Program-made: the position numbers and the translations under genes
NCBI GenBank assembly: GCA_023384575.1
Contig: JAHDVP010000022.1
Coordinates: forward strand, 23,535 to 87,534
Origin: Acidobacteriota bacterium
GTDB lineage: Bacteria; Acidobacteriota; Vicinamibacteria; Vicinamibacterales; JAFNAJ01
Reading direction: 5' to 3'
Length of the DNA stretch: 64,000 bases
Shown: one piece after another, positions 41,646 to 50,958 of the stretch
Position numbering within the stretch: position 1 is the first letter of the stretch
Layout: every line of letters begins with the position of its first letter
Notes under the pieces: model-generated
What the model saw: the letters and a program-made list of their open reading frames with translations, nothing else
What the model was told of the DNA's origin: nothing
Databases searched by the model: none

Positions 41646-43627
41646 TGCGCACGCGAATCAGGACGATTCCCCTCATCGCGCTGCTCGGCGCGATGGCGTT
41701 GGGGAGCGTGACTTCTGCCGACACGAGCAGTCGTGCGGTTCCCGCAGCCGACGCGGCGCTCGGCGCCGCCGCGATCGTCGATCGCGCCACGGTGCTCTCG
41801 GCCGTCGAGGCGACCACCGGCGGCGGCCTCGCCCGGATTACCCTTCGCGGGAACGGCCGGCTCGAGCCGCGCGTCGTCGAGGAGGCCCGCGACCTGCCTC
41901 ACCGGCTGCTGCTCGACTTCCCGGACGTTCGCGCGGCGGCGCCCTCGTCGACTCGCGTCGGCCAGCTCGGGGTCGACCGCATCCGGGTCGCCGTCAACAG
42001 CCACGACCCGCTCGTGACCAGAGTGGTGGTCGACCTCCAGCAGCGTCTGCCGTACCGGATCGAGCGCGTGGGCGAGGGCGGCCGCGACCTGACGATCGTG
42101 CTCGGCGACCACGCGGCTCCGGTGGCCGAGGCCATCCCGGCCATCGACCCGGCCGCCGCGGAGTACGCCGAGGCCCCGGCCGCGACGCCCGCCCCTGCGG
42201 TCGTCGCGGCGGACCCGGCGCCGCCGGCCGTCCCGGTGCCCGTGCCCGTTCCAGTCGCCCTGGCCACCGTGGCGGCCCCCGTGCCGGCCGAGGTCGAAGC
42301 CCCCGTGCCGTCGGCATCGCCGAGCGGGACAGCCGCGCTCGCGCAGGGCTCGACGTTCGGGTCGCGCGAGGCGCCGCAGTTCTCCGGCCACGCGATCACG
42401 CTCGACTTCCAGGGCGTCGACCTCCGTGCCGTGCTGCGCACCTTCGCGGAGGTCAGCGAGCTGAACCTTGTCATCGACCCCGAGGTGAAGGGGAACGTCG
42501 ACGTGAGCCTGCGCGAGGTACCGTGGGACCAGGCCCTCGACATCATCCTGCGCGCCAACCAGCTCGGGTACTCGACCGACGGCAACGTCGTGCGCATCGC
42601 GCCGCTGTCGCGGCTCCGCCAGGAGGAAGAAGAGAAGCGCAAGCTGCAGGAGGCCCGGGCGCTCTCGGGTGAGCTCCAGCTGACGACCCGCACGCTCAAC
42701 TACGCGAAGGCGGCCGACGTCGCGCCGCTCCTGCAGAACCTCCTGTCGTCGCGCGGCAAGGCCAGCGTCGACGGCCGCACGAACCAGATCATCATCTTCG
42801 ACCTTCCCGAGTACCTCGAGCGGGCCGATGGGCTCATCGCCGTGCTCGACCAGGCCGAGCGCCAGGTCGAGATCGAGGCCCGCATCATCGTGACGCGCAA
42901 GAGCTTCGCCCGCGAGCTCGGGATCCTGTGGGGCTTCTCGGGCGCGATGGTGCCCGAGCTCGGCAACACGTCGAACCTCGCGTTCCCCAACAGAGGCGTG
43001 CTGTCTGGCGGCGTCAACCTGCCGCGCAACCCGCTGCCGACGTCGACGGGCGTGCTCGACCTCGCCCTCGGCTCGGTCAACGGCGCGTTCAACCTCGACG
43101 CGGCCCTGCGGGCGCTCGAGACCGAAGGCCGGATCCGCACGCTGCTCACGCCGCGCATCGTCACGCAGAACAACGTGCGGGCCACCGTCACGCGAGGCCA
43201 GGAAATCCCCTACACGACCACGGTGCCGACCGTGCCGGAGGGCTCGGGGCAGGTGCAGCTCATCCAGCCCATTCCCACCGTGCAATTCAAGACCGCGGCC
43301 CTGACGCTGGCCGTGACGCCGCGCATCACCGCGGCCGGAACGGTCGTGCTCGAGGTCGACGTCGACAACGGGTCGCCGGGTCAGGCCGAGCAGAACGGCA
43401 ACCGCGCCATCAACACGCAGCGCGCGCAGACGACCGTGCTCGTCAAGGACGGCGCGACCACGGTCATCGGCGGGATCCAGGGCAACACCGAGACGGTCGA
43501 GGAGGACTCGGTGCCCGGCCTCTCGAAGCTGCCGCTCATCGGCCGCCTCTTCAAGAACAGCATCAAGAGCGAAGAAGACGAGGAGATCCTCATCTTCATC
43601 ACGCCGCGCATCATCCAGATGCAGTGA
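41645..43627 (+). CDS. pilQ: type IV pilus secretin PilQ
   Basis: Outer-membrane ring through which the pilus passes. 660 residues: signal peptide (1-26), an AMIN domain (about 55-145, peptidoglycan binding), an Ala/Pro/Val-rich linker (160-215), a secretin/TonB short N-terminal domain (about 240-310, ITLDFQGVDLRAVLRTFAEVS), an N1-type domain (about 330-400), and the secretin core (about 410-660) ending GLSKLPLIGRLFKN, then EILIFITPRII. Only one AMIN domain is seen. ATG 41645 overlaps the pilP stop by one base. Confidence 0.95.
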   Translation: MRTRIRTIPLIALLGAMALGSVTSADTSSRAVPAADAALGAAAIVDRATVLSAVEATTGGGLARITLRGNGRLEPRVVEEARDLPHRLLLDFPDVRAAAPSSTRVGQLGVDRIRVAVNSHDPLVTRVVVDLQQRLPYRIERVGEGGRDLTIVLGDHAAPVAEAIPAIDPAAAEYAEAPAATPAPAVVAADPAPPAVPVPVPVPVALATVAAPVPAEVEAPVPSASPSGTAALAQGSTFGSREAPQFSGHAITLDFQGVDLRAVLRTFAEVSELNLVIDPEVKGNVDVSLREVPWDQALDIILRANQLGYSTDGNVVRIAPLSRLRQEEEEKRKLQEARALSGELQLTTRTLNYAKAADVAPLLQNLLSSRGKASVDGRTNQIIIFDLPEYLERADGLIAVLDQAERQVEIEARIIVTRKSFARELGILWGFSGAMVPELGNTSNLAFPNRGVLSGGVNLPRNPLPTSTGVLDLALGSVNGAFNLDAALRALETEGRIRTLLTPRIVTQNNVRATVTRGQEIPYTTTVPTVPEGSGQVQLIQPIPTVQFKTAALTLAVTPRITAAGTVVLEVDVDNGSPGQAEQNGNRAINTQRAQTTVLVKDGATTVIGGIQGNTETVEEDSVPGLSKLPLIGRLFKNSIKSEEDEEILIFITPRIIQMQ

Positions 43628-43640
43628 CGGGACCATCGAC

Positions 43641-44267
43641 ATGGACACGAGGAGCAGCGTTGTGACTCGCGAAACTCTCAAGAAGCTGGGCGCCCTCTCC
43701 CTGCTGTCGGTCGTGCTCGCCGCCGCGGCGTCGTGCGGCGAGGTGGTGCGCCAGGGCGAAGGGTCGTCTTACCTCGTCATCGACTCGCTGACGGCCCGGC
43801 AGGGCAACGAGACCGGCGCCGGAGGCAACGTCCTCCAGTCGGACGTGCGCTCGACGAGCGGCAGCGTCTGGGAAGACGTCGGCACCGTGCGCATGCGCCT
43901 GGCGATGAAGGACATCACCCGGCCGGCCGGGCCCACGGCCAACAACGCCGTCACGATCAACCGCTACCGGGTGAGCTACCGGCGCGCCGACGGGCGCAAC
44001 CAGCCCGGTGTCGACGTGCCGTACGCGTTTGACGGCGCCGTGTCGTTCACCGTCTACGACAGCTCGGCCGTCACCGCGACGTTCACGATCGTGCGCGCGC
44101 AGGCCAAGCTCGAGGCGCCGCTCATCCAGCTCGCCGGCGGGGGCCCCTCTCTCGTCATCTCGACGCTGGCCGACATCACCTTCTGGGGCCGCGACCAGAC
44201 CGGCAACGAGGTGAGCGTCACCGGCACCATGAGCATCAACTTCGCCAATTGGGCGGACTCGGATTAG
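43641..44267 (+). CDS. uncharacterised lipoprotein in the pil operon
   Basis: 208 residues: a lipoprotein signal (LLSVVLAAAASC, C32) and a beta-rich mature domain with no known family (SYLVIDSLTARQG, VGTVRMRLAMKDITRP, INRYRVSYRRADGRN, TFTIVRAQAKLEAPLIQL). It begins 13 bases after pilQ with ATG 43641, so it belongs to the pil operon. A role as pilotin or secretin accessory is an idea from position only; the size (about 19 kDa mature) and lack of TPRs differ from PilF/PilW. Confidence 0.75.
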   Translation: MDTRSSVVTRETLKKLGALSLLSVVLAAAASCGEVVRQGEGSSYLVIDSLTARQGNETGAGGNVLQSDVRSTSGSVWEDVGTVRMRLAMKDITRPAGPTANNAVTINRYRVSYRRADGRNQPGVDVPYAFDGAVSFTVYDSSAVTATFTIVRAQAKLEAPLIQLAGGGPSLVISTLADITFWGRDQTGNEVSVTGTMSINFANWADSD

Positions 44268-44294
44268 GCCGCCGGGATACCAGGAGAGTTCATC

Positions 44295-45641
44295 GTGCGA
44301 ACCGCAACACGCCACGGCCGGAGGGCCGCCATGGTTGGACACGCTACTCGATGCTCGCTGGTCGGTCTCGGCCTGGCGACGTTGTTCGCCGTCTCGGGCT
44401 GCACCATGCAGTCGACGGAGGCGCCGCCGCTCACCGGTCCGTCGGAGCTCGGCCTGTCGGTCGGCATCCAGGCCACGCCCGATGTCCTCACGATGGACGG
44501 CCAGTCGCGATCGGAGATCGTCGTCACCACCCGGAACGCGTCGGGCCAGCTGCAGTCGGGCATCGGCCTGCGCGCGGAGATCGTCTACCAGGGCGCGATC
44601 CAGGACTTCGGGCGGCTCTCGACGAAGACGGCGACGACCGGAGGAGACGGCCGCGCCTTCTTCTCGTACACGGCGCCGCAAGGCGCTCCGGCCGGCAACT
44701 CCGACTCGGGCTACGACATCGTCGTCATTCGCGTCATCCCGAGCCACAGCGACTACGCAAACGCCGTCCAGCGCACCGTCGAGATCCGGCTCGTGCCGAT
44801 GGGCATCGTCCTGCCCCCGGCCGACACGCCCGTCGCGGAGTTCGACTTCTCGCCAACCGCGCCGCTCGAGGGGCAGTCGGTGCAGTTCGACGCGTCGCGG
44901 TCGAAGGACGGTCCGGATGCCCAGGAAGGGCAGAATCAGACCATCACGTCGTATCAGTGGGACTTCGGCGACGGCCGGACCGGGTCGGGCAAGACCGTGT
45001 CGCACGCCTTCAGCCGCCCGGGCAGCTTCACGGTGACCCTCACCGTGGCGAACGCGCGTGGCCTGTCGTCGCAGCGCACCCGCTTCGTGACCGTCGGCGT
45101 CGGCCAGAACCCGACGGCCTCGTTCACCTTCTCGCCGGCCAACCCCGAGGCGCTGCAGAGCGTGTTCTTCAATGCCGCGGCGTCGCAGGCCGCGCCGGGA
45201 CGTCACCTCGTGTCCTACGACTGGACGTTCGGCAACGGCAGCTTCGGGAGCGGCGTCACCGTCACGCACCGATTCGCCGTGAAGGGCACCTACACGGTCA
45301 CCCTCACGGTGACCGACGACATCGGCCGCACGGGCACGATCTCGCAGTCGATCACGCTCGGCGACGACCTCGCCCCGACCGCCGACTTCGTCTTCTCGCC
45401 CACCAACCCGAGCATCTCGGCCGGGTCGAACCGGGTGAACTTCGACGCCTCGTTCTCGCGTCCGCCGGATGGCCGCACGCTCACCCGGTGGGAGTGGAAC
45501 TTCGGCGACGGCGCGTTCGGCGAGGGACAGGTCACCTCGCACCTCTACACGCGCGCCGGTACCTTCACGGTCGTGCTCTCGGTCACCGACAACACCGGCC
45601 AGAAGCGGTCGGTCTCGAAGACGGTGACCGTGGCGCCGTAG
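44295..45641 (+). CDS. lipoprotein with three PKD domains
   Basis: 448 residues: lipoprotein signal ending VSGC (C36), an Ig-like domain (about 50-165) of the invasin/BIG type (VGIQATPDVLTMDGQSRSEI), then three PKD repeats at about 175-265, 270-355 and 360-448, each with a WDFGDG-type motif (WDFGDG, WTFGNG, WNFGDG) and a closing FTVTLTV strand. PKD domains mediate extracellular binding. The GTG at 44295 has a ggagag site; ATG 44331 is an alternative. Its position after pilQ suggests a surface part of the pilus machine or an adhesin. Confidence 0.82.
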   Translation: MRTATRHGRRAAMVGHATRCSLVGLGLATLFAVSGCTMQSTEAPPLTGPSELGLSVGIQATPDVLTMDGQSRSEIVVTTRNASGQLQSGIGLRAEIVYQGAIQDFGRLSTKTATTGGDGRAFFSYTAPQGAPAGNSDSGYDIVVIRVIPSHSDYANAVQRTVEIRLVPMGIVLPPADTPVAEFDFSPTAPLEGQSVQFDASRSKDGPDAQEGQNQTITSYQWDFGDGRTGSGKTVSHAFSRPGSFTVTLTVANARGLSSQRTRFVTVGVGQNPTASFTFSPANPEALQSVFFNAAASQAAPGRHLVSYDWTFGNGSFGSGVTVTHRFAVKGTYTVTLTVTDDIGRTGTISQSITLGDDLAPTADFVFSPTNPSISAGSNRVNFDASFSRPPDGRTLTRWEWNFGDGAFGEGQVTSHLYTRAGTFTVVLSVTDNTGQKRSVSKTVTVAP

Positions 45642-45652
45642 CGGGACACGCC

Positions 45653-46438
45653 ATGGCCGAGCCTTCACGCCTCGAGGCGCTCCGACGCCGGGTCCACGAC
45701 GACCCGGCGTCGGTCGCCTTCGCGGCACTCGCCGAGGAATACCGGCGGGCGGGACGGATGGCTGACGCCATCACGACCTGCCGGGCCGGGCTCGTGCACC
45801 ATCCCGGGTACGTGTCGGCGAGGGTGACGCTGGGCCGTGCCCTCGCCGAGACGGGTGAGTTCGACGACGCGTACGACGAACTCGAACTCGTGCTCCAGGT
45901 CGCCCCGGAGAATCTGGCGGCCCTCAAGACCGTGGCGGACCTCCACCAGCGCCGCGGCCGTCCCGAGCTGGCCATCGTCCGGTACCGTGAGGCCCTGCTG
46001 CTCGCACCAAACGACGCCGAGGCTCGCCAGCGCCTCGCGGCTCTCGAGGAACCGTCCCCGCCGGAGATTTTCGGCGAGGTCGAGCGCGCCGACGAACTGG
46101 TGGCGCCTTCGGAGGTCGAGTCGACGACCGAGAGTCTTCCCGAACCAGTACCGCTCAGGGTCGTGCCAGCGGCCACCGACCGGCCCATGGCGCCGGCGGG
46201 CGAAGCCCGGGCCCTGGAACCGCCGGCATCGCACGGCGCCCTGGCGCTCGCGCCGAGCCCGGACGACGAGCCCGCCGAGGCCGTCGAATCGGCTCCCGAC
46301 GCCGAGGTGGGCCGGGTGCTCATCGCGCTCGCGGACCTGCTCGAGCGCGTCGAACGGGCGCGCGTGCGCCGAGGCGACGAACCCGTGCCGGCCGCCGACT
46401 CCCACGCGACGTTGGCCGACGAGGCTCCGGAGCGATAG
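45653..46438 (+). CDS. TPR protein at the end of the pil operon
   Basis: 261 residues, no signal peptide. Four TPR units occupy residues 1-125 (VAFAALAEEYRRAGRMADAI, ARVTLGRALAETGEFDDAYDEL, KTVADLHQRRGRPELAIVRY), followed by an acidic Pro/Glu/Ala-rich stretch (130-225) and a short C-terminal helix (VGRVLIALADLLERVERARV). ATG 45653 is 11 bases after the PKD gene. Without a signal peptide it should be cytosolic, thus not a PilF-type pilotin. Function unknown; co-transcription with pil genes is likely. Confidence 0.78.
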   Translation: MAEPSRLEALRRRVHDDPASVAFAALAEEYRRAGRMADAITTCRAGLVHHPGYVSARVTLGRALAETGEFDDAYDELELVLQVAPENLAALKTVADLHQRRGRPELAIVRYREALLLAPNDAEARQRLAALEEPSPPEIFGEVERADELVAPSEVESTTESLPEPVPLRVVPAATDRPMAPAGEARALEPPASHGALALAPSPDDEPAEAVESAPDAEVGRVLIALADLLERVERARVRRGDEPVPAADSHATLADEAPER

Positions 46439-46486
46439 AATCAACCGGTACCGCGACCGGGTGGACCCGGTGGCGGCCGCCCCCTT

Positions 46487-47629
46487 ATGCTGCTGGCTCC
46501 CGAGGCCCGGCTCGCCTGGCGGCGCGAGGCGGTTCGTGCCGCGATGGCCGAGCGCGAGCTCGACGCGTTCGTCGTCACGCACCTGCCGAATCTGCGCTAC
46601 CTGACCAACCTGACGGCCAGTGCCGGCGTCGTGGTCGTGACGGCCCGCGTGACCTGCCTGCTCGTCGACTTCCGCTACAATGCCGCCGTCGAACAACTGC
46701 TGAGGTCGGGCGCCGTGCCCTCCGATACGGTGCTCGTCCCGGTACCCGCGAGCTACGACGAGGCGCTGGCGACGCTGCTCGAGGAGGGGCTCGGGCCGCG
46801 GGTGGGATTCGAGGCCGCGCACCTCACGGTGAAGCGACATACCTGGCTGACCGCCCGTCTGGCCGCGGCCGGTCGAATCGACCTCGTGCCCACCGAGGGG
46901 CTGGTCGAGTCGGGGCGGCTCATCAAGGACGAGCACGAGCAGGAGATCCTGCGCGAGGCGGCGCGGCGCCTCTCCGGGGTGGCGCGGAGCGTCCTGGCGG
47001 AAGGCCTTCGGCCGGGCCCGACCGAACGGGAGGTGGCCGCGGCGATCGACTGCCGGCTCGGCCGGGCCGGGTTCGAGCGGCCCGCGTTCGAGACGATCGT
47101 GGCCAGCGGGCCGAACTCGGCGCTGCCGCACGCGCGGCCCGGTGAACGGCGCCTGGCGACGGGCGACCTGGTCGTGCTGGACTTCGGGGGGGTCTACGGC
47201 GGATACTGCGTCGATTTGACGCGAACCGTGGCGGTCGGGCCGCCTTCGTCAGAGGCACGGCGTCTCTACCGCGCCGTGGTCGACGCGCAAGAGGCCGCCT
47301 TCGCCGTCATTCGCGCCGGGGTGTCGACGGCCGAGGTCGATCGGGCGGCCCGCGACGCCCTGGGTGGGTACGGGCTGGCCGAGGCCTTCGGCCACAGCAC
47401 GGGACACGGGCTGGGTCTCGAGGTGCATGAAGACCCGCGGGTCGGTGCGCCACGCCCCGAGGGCCCCGCCCCCACGCCGCTGGCGCCCGGCGTGGTCATC
47501 ACCGTCGAACCGGGCGTCTACATCCCGGATCTGGGTGGTGTCCGGCTCGAAGACGACGTGCTCGTGACGGCGACCGGCTACGAGCGGCTCACCGATGTAC
47601 CACGTGATGAACGGCTGTTGACTTCATGA
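46487..47629 (+). CDS. pepP: Xaa-Pro aminopeptidase (M24 family)
   Basis: Dimetal peptidase removing N-terminal residues before proline. 380 residues: creatinase N-like domain (1-130), then the pita-bread fold with the five metal ligands visible as [15 protein letters not shown] (two Asp), [15 protein letters not shown] (His), ITVEPGVY (Glu) and [10 protein letters not shown] (Glu). ATG 46487. A TAGAAT-like -10 lies at 46438-46443. It is followed by accB with an overlap; in many genomes efp lies between pepP and accB but is missing here. Confidence 0.93.
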   Translation: MLLAPEARLAWRREAVRAAMAERELDAFVVTHLPNLRYLTNLTASAGVVVVTARVTCLLVDFRYNAAVEQLLRSGAVPSDTVLVPVPASYDEALATLLEEGLGPRVGFEAAHLTVKRHTWLTARLAAAGRIDLVPTEGLVESGRLIKDEHEQEILREAARRLSGVARSVLAEGLRPGPTEREVAAAIDCRLGRAGFERPAFETIVASGPNSALPHARPGERRLATGDLVVLDFGGVYGGYCVDLTRTVAVGPPSSEARRLYRAVVDAQEAAFAVIRAGVSTAEVDRAARDALGGYGLAEAFGHSTGHGLGLEVHEDPRVGAPRPEGPAPTPLAPGVVITVEPGVYIPDLGGVRLEDDVLVTATGYERLTDVPRDERLLTS

Positions 47630-48102
47630 TGACCCTCGACGAGATCAGACAGGTCCTCGACATGATTCGCGACCACGAGGTCGCCGAATTCGAACTGGAG
47701 CAGGAAGGGGTGAAGCTCCGCGTGCGCAAGGACGGCGTTCCCATCGCGGCTGGCGCAGCCGTGCCGTCCATCGGGCCGCTGGCGTCCGCCTCGCTTCCGA
47801 GCGGCGCGGCCGTGACCCCCGTGACGGTGACGCCGATCGTCCCGGAAGACGACGCGCTCGAGTTCGCGGTGGTGACCTCGCCGATGGTCGGCACGTTCTA
47901 TCGGTCCCCGGCGCCGACGGCGGGACCGTTCGTCGACATCGGGCAGCGCGTCCGCAAGGGCCAGGTCCTCTGCATCATCGAGGCGATGAAGCTCATGAAC
48001 GAGATCGAGGCGGAGTACGACGGCGAGGTCGTCAAGGTCTACGTCGAGAACGGCCAGCCGGTGCAGTACGGGGAGCGCCTCTTCGCCATCAAGACCGCCT
48101 GA
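47626..48102 (+). CDS. accB: acetyl-CoA carboxylase biotin carboxyl carrier protein
   Basis: Carries biotin between carboxylase and transferase in fatty acid synthesis. 158 residues: an N-terminal helical part ([25 protein letters not shown]), a Pro/Ala linker, and the biotinyl domain with [15 protein letters not shown] and the biotinylated lysine K122 in [11 protein letters not shown] 47626 overlaps the pepP stop; the next ATG at 47629 is equally possible. accC follows four bases later. Confidence 0.96.
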   Translation: MMTLDEIRQVLDMIRDHEVAEFELEQEGVKLRVRKDGVPIAAGAAVPSIGPLASASLPSGAAVTPVTVTPIVPEDDALEFAVVTSPMVGTFYRSPAPTAGPFVDIGQRVRKGQVLCIIEAMKLMNEIEAEYDGEVVKVYVENGQPVQYGERLFAIKTA

Positions 48103-48106
48103 TCGT

Positions 48107-49480
48107 ATGTTCAAGAAGGTCCTCATCGCCAACCGCGGGGAGATCGCCCTGCGCGTCATCTGTGCGTGCCGCGAGCTGGGCATCAAGACCGTGGCCGTGT
48201 ACTCGGAGGCTGACGAGAGCTCGCTGCACGTGCGGTTCGCCGACGAAGTCGTCTGCATCGGGCCGCCGCGCAGCGCCGAGAGCTACCTGAACGTCCCGGC
48301 CATCATCAGCGCTGCCGAGATCACCGGGGCCGATGCCATCCACCCGGGATACGGGTTCCTGTCGGAGAGCGCCTACCTGGCGGAAGTGTGCGAGGCCTGC
48401 CACATCAAGTTCATCGGGCCGACACCGAACGTCATCCGGCTCATGGGCGACAAGGCCCGTGCCCGCCGGGCGATGAAGAAGGCCGGGGTGCCCGTGCTGC
48501 CCGGCAGCGACGGCCCCGTCGAGAGCGAGGAGCGGGCGCTCAAGGTGGCCAGAGACCTCGGCTACCCGGTCATCATCAAGGCATCGGCGGGGGGCGGCGG
48601 GAAGGGGATGCGGGTCGTCCGGTCGGCCGACGAACTGAGCGCGGCGCTCCGGATGGCGCAGCGCGAGGCCCAGGCCGCGTTCGGCGTCGGCGACGTGTAC
48701 CTCGAGAAGTACATCGAGGCCCCGCGCCACATCGAGTTCCAGGTGCTCGGCGATCACCACGGCGCGGTGGTCCACCTCGGGGAGCGCGAGTGCTCGATTC
48801 AGCGCCGCCACCAGAAGCTCATCGAAGAAGCGCCCTCGGCCGTGCTCACCGATCGGCAGCGCCGCAAGCTCGGGGGCGTCGTGGTCGACGCCGCCAGGGC
48901 CGTGCAGTACACGAACGCGGGAACCTTCGAGTTCCTGATGGATCACGCCGGCCACTTCTACTTCATCGAGGCCAACACGCGCCTGCAGGTCGAGCATGGC
49001 ATCACCGAGATGGTGACCGGCATCGACATCGTGAAGGAGCAGCTGCGCATCGCGGCGGGCGAGCGGCTGTCGTTCAAGCAGGGCGACGTGACGTTCAACG
49101 GCCACGCCATCGAGTGCCGGATCAACGCCGAGCACCACGAGACCTTCCGCCCGAGCCCCGGCGTGATCTCGGTCTTCAGCGCGCCAGGCGGGCCGGGCGT
49201 CCGGATCGACACGTTCGTGCACTCGGAGTGCACGGTGCCGCCGTACTACGACTCGCTCGTGGCGAAGATCATGGCCCACGGCCGCGATCGTCTCGAGGCC
49301 ATCGCGCGCATGCGGCGCACGCTGGAGATGACGGTGGTCGAGGGCATCCACACGACCATCCCGCTCCACCTCAAGCTGCTCGCCGAGCCCGATTTCGTCG
49401 CCGCCCGCCTGAACACGGCGTTCATGGACCGTTACGCCGTGCCCGACAACAGGGCGGCCGAACGGCGCGCCGCCGGCTGA
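48107..49480 (+). CDS. accC: acetyl-CoA carboxylase, biotin carboxylase subunit
   Basis: ATP-dependent carboxylation of biotin. 457 residues: [18 protein letters not shown] start, HPGYGFLSE, the ATP-grasp glycine loop [31 protein letters not shown], and [14 protein letters not shown] (usually [14 protein letters not shown]). ATG 48107. It ends the pepP-accB-accC run and converges with the amino acid symporter after 19 bases. The transferase subunits accA and accD are elsewhere. Confidence 0.96.
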   Translation: MFKKVLIANRGEIALRVICACRELGIKTVAVYSEADESSLHVRFADEVVCIGPPRSAESYLNVPAIISAAEITGADAIHPGYGFLSESAYLAEVCEACHIKFIGPTPNVIRLMGDKARARRAMKKAGVPVLPGSDGPVESEERALKVARDLGYPVIIKASAGGGGKGMRVVRSADELSAALRMAQREAQAAFGVGDVYLEKYIEAPRHIEFQVLGDHHGAVVHLGERECSIQRRHQKLIEEAPSAVLTDRQRRKLGGVVVDAARAVQYTNAGTFEFLMDHAGHFYFIEANTRLQVEHGITEMVTGIDIVKEQLRIAAGERLSFKQGDVTFNGHAIECRINAEHHETFRPSPGVISVFSAPGGPGVRIDTFVHSECTVPPYYDSLVAKIMAHGRDRLEAIARMRRTLEMTVVEGIHTTIPLHLKLLAEPDFVAARLNTAFMDRYAVPDNRAAERRAAG

Positions 49481-49499
49481 CCGGAAGCCTGGACGGGCG

Positions 49500-50912
49500 C
49501 TACCGGCCGGCGTCGGCGCGGGCCAGGTCCGACGCGAAGTACTCCCTGGTCAACTTCGCCACCGTCCCACCGAGAAACAGCAGCCCGACCAGGTTCGGGA
49601 ACGCCATGAACCCGTTCAGCAGCGTCCCGAGCGCCCAGACGAGCGGCACCGAGACGACCGATCCCACCATGATCAGCGTCGTGAACACGACGCGGTAGGG
49701 CACGATCATCTTCGAGCCGAACAGGAACTCGAAGCACTTCTCGCCGTAGTAGCACCACCCGATCAGCGTCGAGAAGCCGAACAGGAAGGAGCAGATGGCG
49801 ACGATGGCCGAGGCGAACGGGATTGTCGTGCTGAGCGCCGCCGCCGTGAGGTCGCCGCTCGCGCCCTGGTAGGCCACCTCGGTCCACATCCCCGACGACA
49901 GAATCACGAACGCCGTCATCGAGCACACGACGATCGTGTCGGTGAAGACCTCGAAGACGCCGACGAGTCCCTGCTGCACGGGGTGCCTGACGTTCGCGAT
50001 GCCGTGGGCGATCGGCGCGCTGCCGAGGCCGGCCTCGTTCGAGAGCACGCCCCGGCTGACGCCGGCCGCGATGGCCTGCGCCACGCTCGCCCCCGCGAAG
50101 CCGCCGATGGCCGCGGTCGGCGTGAAGGCCTCGGCGAAGATCAGGCCGAAGACCGCCGGCAGGTGCGACGCGTTGAGCACGATGTAGGCCAGCGTGGCCA
50201 CGAGGTAGAGAAGGATCATGCTGGGCACGAGCCGCTCGGCGACCGCAGCGATCCGCCTGATACCGCCGAGCAGCACCAGGCCGACGGTGATCGTGATGAA
50301 GACGCCCGGCACCCACAGCGGCACGTCGATGCCGGCGATCGTGCGCGAGGCCTCGACGAACGTGCGGGCCACCGTGTTCGACTGGGCCATGTTGCCGGTG
50401 CCGAAGAGCGCCGCGCACGCGCCGAAGAAGGCGAAGGCCATGGCGAGCGGCTTCGCCACGCGCGGCCACGGCAGCCCGCCGGTGATGTAGTACATGGGGC
50501 CGCTCGCGAGCTCGCCCGTCTCGCGGCGCACGCGGTAGTGCACGCCGAGCACGGCCTCCGAGTACTTGGTCGCCATGCCGACGGCCGCGCACACCCACAT
50601 CCAGAACACCGCGCCCGCGCCCCCGATCAGGATGGCCGTGGCCACCCCGCCGATGTTGCCGTTGCCGACGGTCGAGGCCAGGGCCGTCGACAGCGCCTGG
50701 AACGGCGTGATGGTGCCGTCGGTCGTGGTCGACTTGCTGAAGGCGCCGCGGGCGACCATCCGCACGGCCAGCGGAAACCGCCGGATCTGCACGAACCCGG
50801 AACGCCAGGTCAGCAGGCCCCCGACGATGACCAGGATGAGGGGCATCGCGAAGGGCTGCCACACGTGGCTGTCGATCGCAGTGATACGGGACGTCAGGTC
50901 GGTCAGATCCAC
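49500..50912 (-). CDS. sodium:alanine symporter family (AGCS) transporter
   Basis: 470-residue inner-membrane protein with about 10-11 transmembrane helices. AGCS motifs: TTTDGTITPFQALSTALAST and GNGNIGGVATAI near residues 65-95, KYSEAVLGVHYR, GPMYYI, NEAGLGSAPIAH, and GWCYYGEKCFEFLFG near the end. It imports small amino acids such as alanine or glycine with Na+ (family knowledge; substrate not shown here). ATG 50912, 46 bases after the NSS-type transporter. Confidence 0.93.
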   Translation of the reverse strand: MDLTDLTSRITAIDSHVWQPFAMPLILVIVGGLLTWRSGFVQIRRFPLAVRMVARGAFSKSTTTDGTITPFQALSTALASTVGNGNIGGVATAILIGGAGAVFWMWVCAAVGMATKYSEAVLGVHYRVRRETGELASGPMYYITGGLPWPRVAKPLAMAFAFFGACAALFGTGNMAQSNTVARTFVEASRTIAGIDVPLWVPGVFITITVGLVLLGGIRRIAAVAERLVPSMILLYLVATLAYIVLNASHLPAVFGLIFAEAFTPTAAIGGFAGASVAQAIAAGVSRGVLSNEAGLGSAPIAHGIANVRHPVQQGLVGVFEVFTDTIVVCSMTAFVILSSGMWTEVAYQGASGDLTAAALSTTIPFASAIVAICSFLFGFSTLIGWCYYGEKCFEFLFGSKMIVPYRVVFTTLIMVGSVVSVPLVWALGTLLNGFMAFPNLVGLLFLGGTVAKLTREYFASDLARADAGR

Positions 50913-50958
50913 GCGCGTGGCTCCTTGAGAACGGGCAGGGGACGCGGAGGCGCACCCA

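Noticed and set aside
46440..47630. efp expected between pepP and accB.
   Set aside because: pepP and accB overlap, so there is no room; efp must be elsewhere.
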